Assembly (NCBI GenBank): GCA_026770585.1
Contig: MU646963.1
Span: forward strand, 172,152 to 182,789
From: Baffinella frigidus
Taxonomy: Eukaryota > Cryptophyceae > Cryptomonadales > Baffinellaceae
DNA length: 10,638 nucleotides
Direction: 5' to 3'
The position numbers and the translations under genes were made by a program. The notes below the pieces were generated by a model. The model ran no database searches. It was given only the letters and a program-made list of their open reading frames with translations, and had not been told where the DNA came from. Position 1 is the stretch's first letter. Each line of letters starts with the position of its first letter. Shown here piece after piece: positions 10,635 to 10,638 of the stretch.

Positions 10635-10638
10635 GTGT

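Larger units (their letters stand above)
9826..10638. other. Intergenic repeat-rich stretch
   Basis: No protein-coding or RNA gene recognised. It contains three dispersed copies of a TTCTGGGCGCTGCGGGAGAG-like element, a perfect 12-bp hairpin, a 13-bp inverted repeat pair 157 bases apart, a 25-bp tandem duplication and a terminal GA-rich microsatellite (10602-10634). Confidence 0.5.

Overview
This window is eukaryotic nuclear DNA. It holds one large intron-bearing gene on the + strand (119 to about 8500) followed by about 2.1 kb of gene-free, repeat-rich DNA. The GC-rich coding sequence, GT-AG introns of 125 to 1160 bases, an AATAAA poly(A) signal and many homopolymer tracts suggest a GC-rich protist, possibly an alga. 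I cannot name the lineage from sequence alone.

Layout: 1-118 is a C/A-rich 5' flank. 119-8301 is an eight-exon coding region by my splice model, in which every intron is in phase 0. The model gives a 1513-residue protein with this order: an N-terminal region I do not recognise, a U-box (E2-binding ubiquitin ligase domain, residues ~252-322), a NACHT NTPase (P-loop Lys388, Walker B ~507-511), the helical region that usually follows NACHT (His735, Gln739-Glu740), a probable alpha-helical repeat region, an acidic low-complexity linker, another helical region, and a C-terminal ankyrin domain. The ankyrin domain is an N-cap repeat (exons 3+4), three internal repeats on one 99-base exon each (exons 5, 6, 7) and a C-cap (exon 8). 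8302-10638 holds the 3' UTR, an 88-base poly-C tract, a 37-bp minisatellite, inverted repeats and other low-copy repeats, with no supportable gene.

The plan is that of an NLR-type STAND receptor: signalling domain (U-box), NACHT switch, repeat sensor. The standout is the ankyrin exon cassette. Exons 5, 6 and 7 are recent duplicates within near-identical intron flanks. Almost every difference between them changes an amino acid, and these changes fall on the positions known from designed ankyrin proteins to form the target-binding surface. Decayed ankyrin exons lie between the live ones (6154-6521), so the array appears to turn over. Together this looks like a ubiquitin-ligase NLR whose sensor is being diversified by exon duplication; that functional reading is inference.
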